The notes under the pieces were generated by a model, which saw nothing but the letters and a program-made list of their open reading frames with translations, did no database searches and was not told where the DNA came from. Both the position numbers and the translations under genes were made by a program. A stretch of 33,429 nt of DNA from Methanobacteriota archaeon (GTDB lineage: Archaea > Thermoplasmatota > Thermoplasmata > RBG-16-68-12 > JAFNFQ01): assembly GCA_017885655.1 (NCBI GenBank), contig JAFNFQ010000023.1, positions 1-33,429 on the forward strand. The letters run 5' to 3'. This document shows, piece by piece, positions 31,582-33,429 of this stretch; position 1 is the stretch's first letter, and each line of letters starts with the position of its first letter.

Positions 31582-31815
31582 TCAATCCATGAACGTTGAC
31601 GTTCCCATGAACCGCCTCCACCCTGACGGTGTAGACGAGGGGTAGTCCCCCCAGAAGTCTATGTCTGTCTCGGCGGTGAACCTCTGCGTGCCCGCCCCGC
31701 CGAACGAACCATCAGGAAACCGACGGGAAATGCGTGAATGATCACCCCCCAGGAGTAGCCGTGCTGGCCACCCGCAATCCCCATTGAAGTGTAAGAATAT
31801 GGAGACTAGGGGCAC
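31582..31815 (-). CDS. Possible small protein or gene remnant of unknown function
   Basis: A 77-residue open frame from GTG 31815. It begins with a hydrophobic run (PLVSIFLHF) that continues upstream in frame (HLLVTLVFV), as if the true N-terminus had been lost; no start codon is available there before an in-frame stop. It ends FTAETDIDFWGDYPSSTPSG then WRRFMGTSTFMD. No ribosome binding site or known family. It may be the tail of a decayed membrane protein, or not a gene at all. Confidence 0.3.
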   Translation of the reverse strand: MPLVSIFLHFNGDCGWPARLLLGGDHSRISRRFPDGSFGGAGTQRFTAETDIDFWGDYPSSTPSGWRRFMGTSTFMD

Positions 31816-31945
31816 GAAGACTAGGGTGACGAGTAGGTGACTGCGAGCGCGAAGCCAAGCTCATAGGTAGCTTCGTTTGGCTGCGGTATTTCTATCCAGG
31901 AATACGGCGGCAGACAGGAGATGATTCTAGGCCCTCGCTGATTCC

Positions 31946-32380
31946 CTAGTCCGTGACACCGAACAGGAGCCACCCTCGTTTCTGGACCTCCTCGATGAAT
32001 TCCCGGATCCCATCAAGTCCCGCCAACGCCTCTTCGACAGACAGACCCTGAAGATTGTATGATGGATTGACTTTCCGGACTTCAGCCGCAAACTCACGCA
32101 GCAGAGTTGCCGCTCGGCCTGAATCGCGTTGATGGGTGATTCGCTCTGCGAGCAATGCGGTTTCCCTCTTGAGTGAATCCTGGCCTTCCCGGTTCAATTC
32201 AAACTCTCCTTCATCTTTGTATTGATAGCGGATTATTGGAGTGAGGAGTGGATAGCTCGTTTCCTGCCCCTTGATGAACGCCCAGATCGACACGTTCTCG
32301 GCTGGGGCTATCTGGTGGCCGATGCCGGCCGGTCCTGTCTCGAACTCCTTTCGGCTTGGCGCTCCCACTAGGTTAGACAT
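31946..32380 (-). CDS. Hypothetical protein, unknown family
   Basis: A 144-residue protein from ATG 32380 (TTG 32392 also possible). The frame stays open upstream to 32887, but that part is low in sense and overlaps an opposing frame, so I exclude it. The C-terminal half is helical (SLKRETALLAERITHQRDSG, then LLREFAAEVRKVNPSY, then LSVEEALAGLDGIREFIEEV). No signal peptide, membrane helix or recognised motif. Codon use is more AT-rich than in the neighbouring metabolic genes, which suggests acquisition. A palindromic TATA-like element at 32411-32422 lies about 36 nt upstream. Confidence 0.55.
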   Translation of the reverse strand: MSNLVGAPSRKEFETGPAGIGHQIAPAENVSIWAFIKGQETSYPLLTPIIRYQYKDEGEFELNREGQDSLKRETALLAERITHQRDSGRAATLLREFAAEVRKVNPSYNLQGLSVEEALAGLDGIREFIEEVQKRGWLLFGVTD

Positions 32381-32410
32381 CAGCCCAACCAACTCGGAAT
32401 ACCCGGGAAC

Positions 32411-32422
32411 TGGGTAATAACC
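32411..32422. promoter_or_regulatory. Palindromic TATA-like element, possible divergent promoter
   Basis: GGGTAATAACCC reads similarly on both strands and lies about 36 nt from the minus-strand ATG 32380 and about 40 nt from the plus-strand ATG 32457. Confidence 0.4.
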
Positions 32423-32456
32423 CTTCCGAAGATTGGGTCCACGACTACACTGCCGA

Positions 32457-32714
32457 ATGTCTGGGGGCCCCACGGCCCGATACCGGTCATACCCTTGGGA
32501 AATCCATATCCGACAACTCGATTCATGTCGCCGGTACGACAGGCTGAACGGCAGGAGCGAGAAGGTGGATAGGTACGTCGGTCCGGTCGGATCGACGGGG
32601 ACGGGCGAGAAGGCGGTCAGAATGCTGCTGGAGCAAGCGATGAACGCGAAGGCGGAGGTTGACCTGCGCGTGGCGAGGTATAGGAGGGCATTGGAACGGA
32701 TGAGGAGATTCTGA
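32457..32714 (+). CDS. Small basic protein, possibly a fragment
   Basis: An 85-residue frame from ATG 32457. The second half has the codon choice of real genes here and reads RRYDRLNGRSEKVDRYVGPV then a helical basic end (VDLRVARYRRALERMRRF). The 'YdRl.gRsekVdrYvGp' phrase resembles the N-terminal part of small proteins found next to phage integrases and mobile genes in other prokaryotes, but I cannot name a family. It could be intact and driven by the element at 32411, or a 5'-truncated remnant. Copy B of the 22-nt dyad lies 40 bp after the stop. Confidence 0.45.
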   Translation: MSGGPTARYRSYPWEIHIRQLDSCRRYDRLNGRSEKVDRYVGPVGSTGTGEKAVRMLLEQAMNAKAEVDLRVARYRRALERMRRF

Positions 32715-32754
32715 GCCGGAGGGACCGCCGCCACAGGATCCGCAGCGTCTTCGG

Positions 32755-32776
32755 TATACCTACTTAGGGATAACAA
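32755..32776. repeat. 22-nt dyad motif, copy B
   Basis: TATACCTACTTAGGG then ATAACAA. One mismatch to copy A; followed by CAGGACG. Confidence 0.7.
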
Positions 32777-32827
32777 CAGGACGGGTGGCCGTCGAGACGC
32801 CGCGGTGGTCTCCGCGTCCTTGATCAG

Positions 32828-32849
32828 TATCCCTACTTGGGGATAACAA
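32828..32849. repeat. 22-nt dyad motif, copy C
   Basis: TATCCCTACTTGGGG then ATAACAA. It matches copy B at 20 of 22 positions, keeps 6-bp arms (TATCCC/GGGATA), and is followed by GAGGACG. Copies B and C start 73 nt apart. Confidence 0.7.
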
Positions 32850-33057
32850 GAGGACGAGGGGCTGCATCGCAGCTTTCCGGCCGCCATGGCGCCATGGTCT
32901 GCTTCATCTCTTCCCGGAGTGATGGCGGCAGCAACTGCTAAATCCCCGCGAGCCGTTCACATTGGCGGTGAATTGAAGGGGGCGATAGCGTAGTCGGGTC
33001 GGGTGGAGTTGGAGGGAGAAAAAAAGAAGGCACCGGAGCACTCCGGTTTTGGAAGAT

Positions 33058-33429
33058 ATGGGCGAAAAGCGGCTGGAGGGGAGTTCGGTGATCATCAAGA
33101 ATCGCGCGATATGGGCGATTACCACGATGCAGCTTGCTCTGATTCTCTCCTTTCCAGCGGTCATCTGGTTCGGCCTCGTGATACTGGAGTTTCCAGTTTC
33201 CGTCGTTGGATTCACGATCACGTGGATAGGCCTGCTCGTTGTCTTGCAGTATTTTCCCAGTATTATCTTGGCGATTGAGTTTCAGGATGACAGATTGACC
33301 GCAATGTATAGACGCGGCGTGAAGAGTCTGCTGTGCCAAGACATCGTGCGGGTGGTCTGGAGAAAAGGGTTTGCGAGTGGGGGCCTAGGTGTGACATTGA
33401 AGAATGGCGATCTCGTCAGGATGGGGGCT
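33058..33429 (+). CDS. Membrane protein with PH-like domain, truncated by the window end
   Basis: Open from ATG 33058 to the last base (124 codons, no stop), with GGAAG 3 bases upstream. Two hydrophobic segments (MQLALILSFPAVIWFGLVIL and VVGFTITWIGLLVVLQYFPS) are followed by a beta-rich cytoplasmic part (FQDDRLTAMYRRGVKSLLCQ, then DIVRVVWRKG, then GLGVTLKNGDLVRM) that looks like the start of a bacterial PH-like (bPH) domain. Such proteins sit at the membrane; the role is unknown. A TATA-like GCTAAATCC at 32937-32945 may be its promoter. Overlapping frames of similar span in this region have poorer composition. Confidence 0.65.
   Translation, partial: MGEKRLEGSSVIIKNRAIWAITTMQLALILSFPAVIWFGLVILEFPVSVVGFTITWIGLLVVLQYFPSIILAIEFQDDRLTAMYRRGVKSLLCQDIVRVVWRKGFASGGLGVTLKNGDLVRMGA

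Noticed and set aside
32381-32887. N-terminal extension of the minus-strand hypothetical protein
   Set aside because: Composition is Ser/Pro/Arg-rich, crosses the dyad motifs and an opposing frame, and a TATA-like element lies inside it just upstream of ATG 32380.

Overview
This window reads as a piece of a moderately high-GC archaeal genome, most likely an uncultured Thermoplasmata/Thermoplasmatota relative. The support is the archaeal-type phosphoglycerate mutase, an archaeal Thi4 thiazole synthase, a DtxR-type regulator, LarE, a zinc-ribbon threonine synthase, and large secreted beta-rich proteins (PKD, FG-GAP, DUF11-like). Many cytoplasmic genes also start about 25-31 nt downstream of a BRE/TATA-like element (for example CGAAAGCCATATC), as in leaderless archaeal transcription. 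No rRNA or tRNA gene was recognised.

Layout. 83-6788 (minus strand): a membrane-anchored PKD/fibronectin surface protein with a proline-rich tail, apgM, and a 749-residue coiled-coil protein. 7009-7616: a degenerate tandem array with a strict 21-bp period. 7641-9655: an accessory island in which an AbiEi/AbiEii toxin-antitoxin pair with a palindromic operator lies between two copies of what I read as a box C/D sRNA gene. The D guide of both copies is complementary to the CUCAUA anticodon loop of tRNA-Met and places the modification on wobble C34. 9938-14200: three secreted or membrane proteins. 14279-17353: an acetyltransferase, a wHTH-TPR protein and a flavin reductase fused to a beta-sandwich. 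17480-21121: a giant secreted FG-GAP/transglutaminase-like protein. 21192-25386: a DtxR regulator, LarE, threonine synthase, a putative metallopeptidase family protein, and a Thi4 with Cys at the sulfur-donor position. 25550-28978: a polar amino acid ABC transporter operon (binding protein, permease, ATPase, second permease). 29052-30468: an acyl-CoA dehydrogenase and a small membrane protein. 30588-33429: an accessory stretch with a relic of an acyl-CoA dehydrogenase 3' end, a second 21-bp array related to the first, three copies of a 22-nt dyad motif, small unknown genes, and a membrane protein cut off by the window end.

The core genes serve glycolysis, threonine, thiamine and cofactor synthesis, amino acid uptake and fatty or branched acid oxidation. 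The secreted proteins form a separate group, two of which share a C-terminal domain of about 165 residues. The strongest candidates for something undescribed are the duplicated tRNA-Met-type C/D guide RNA flanking the toxin-antitoxin cassette, and the dispersed 21-bp arrays.
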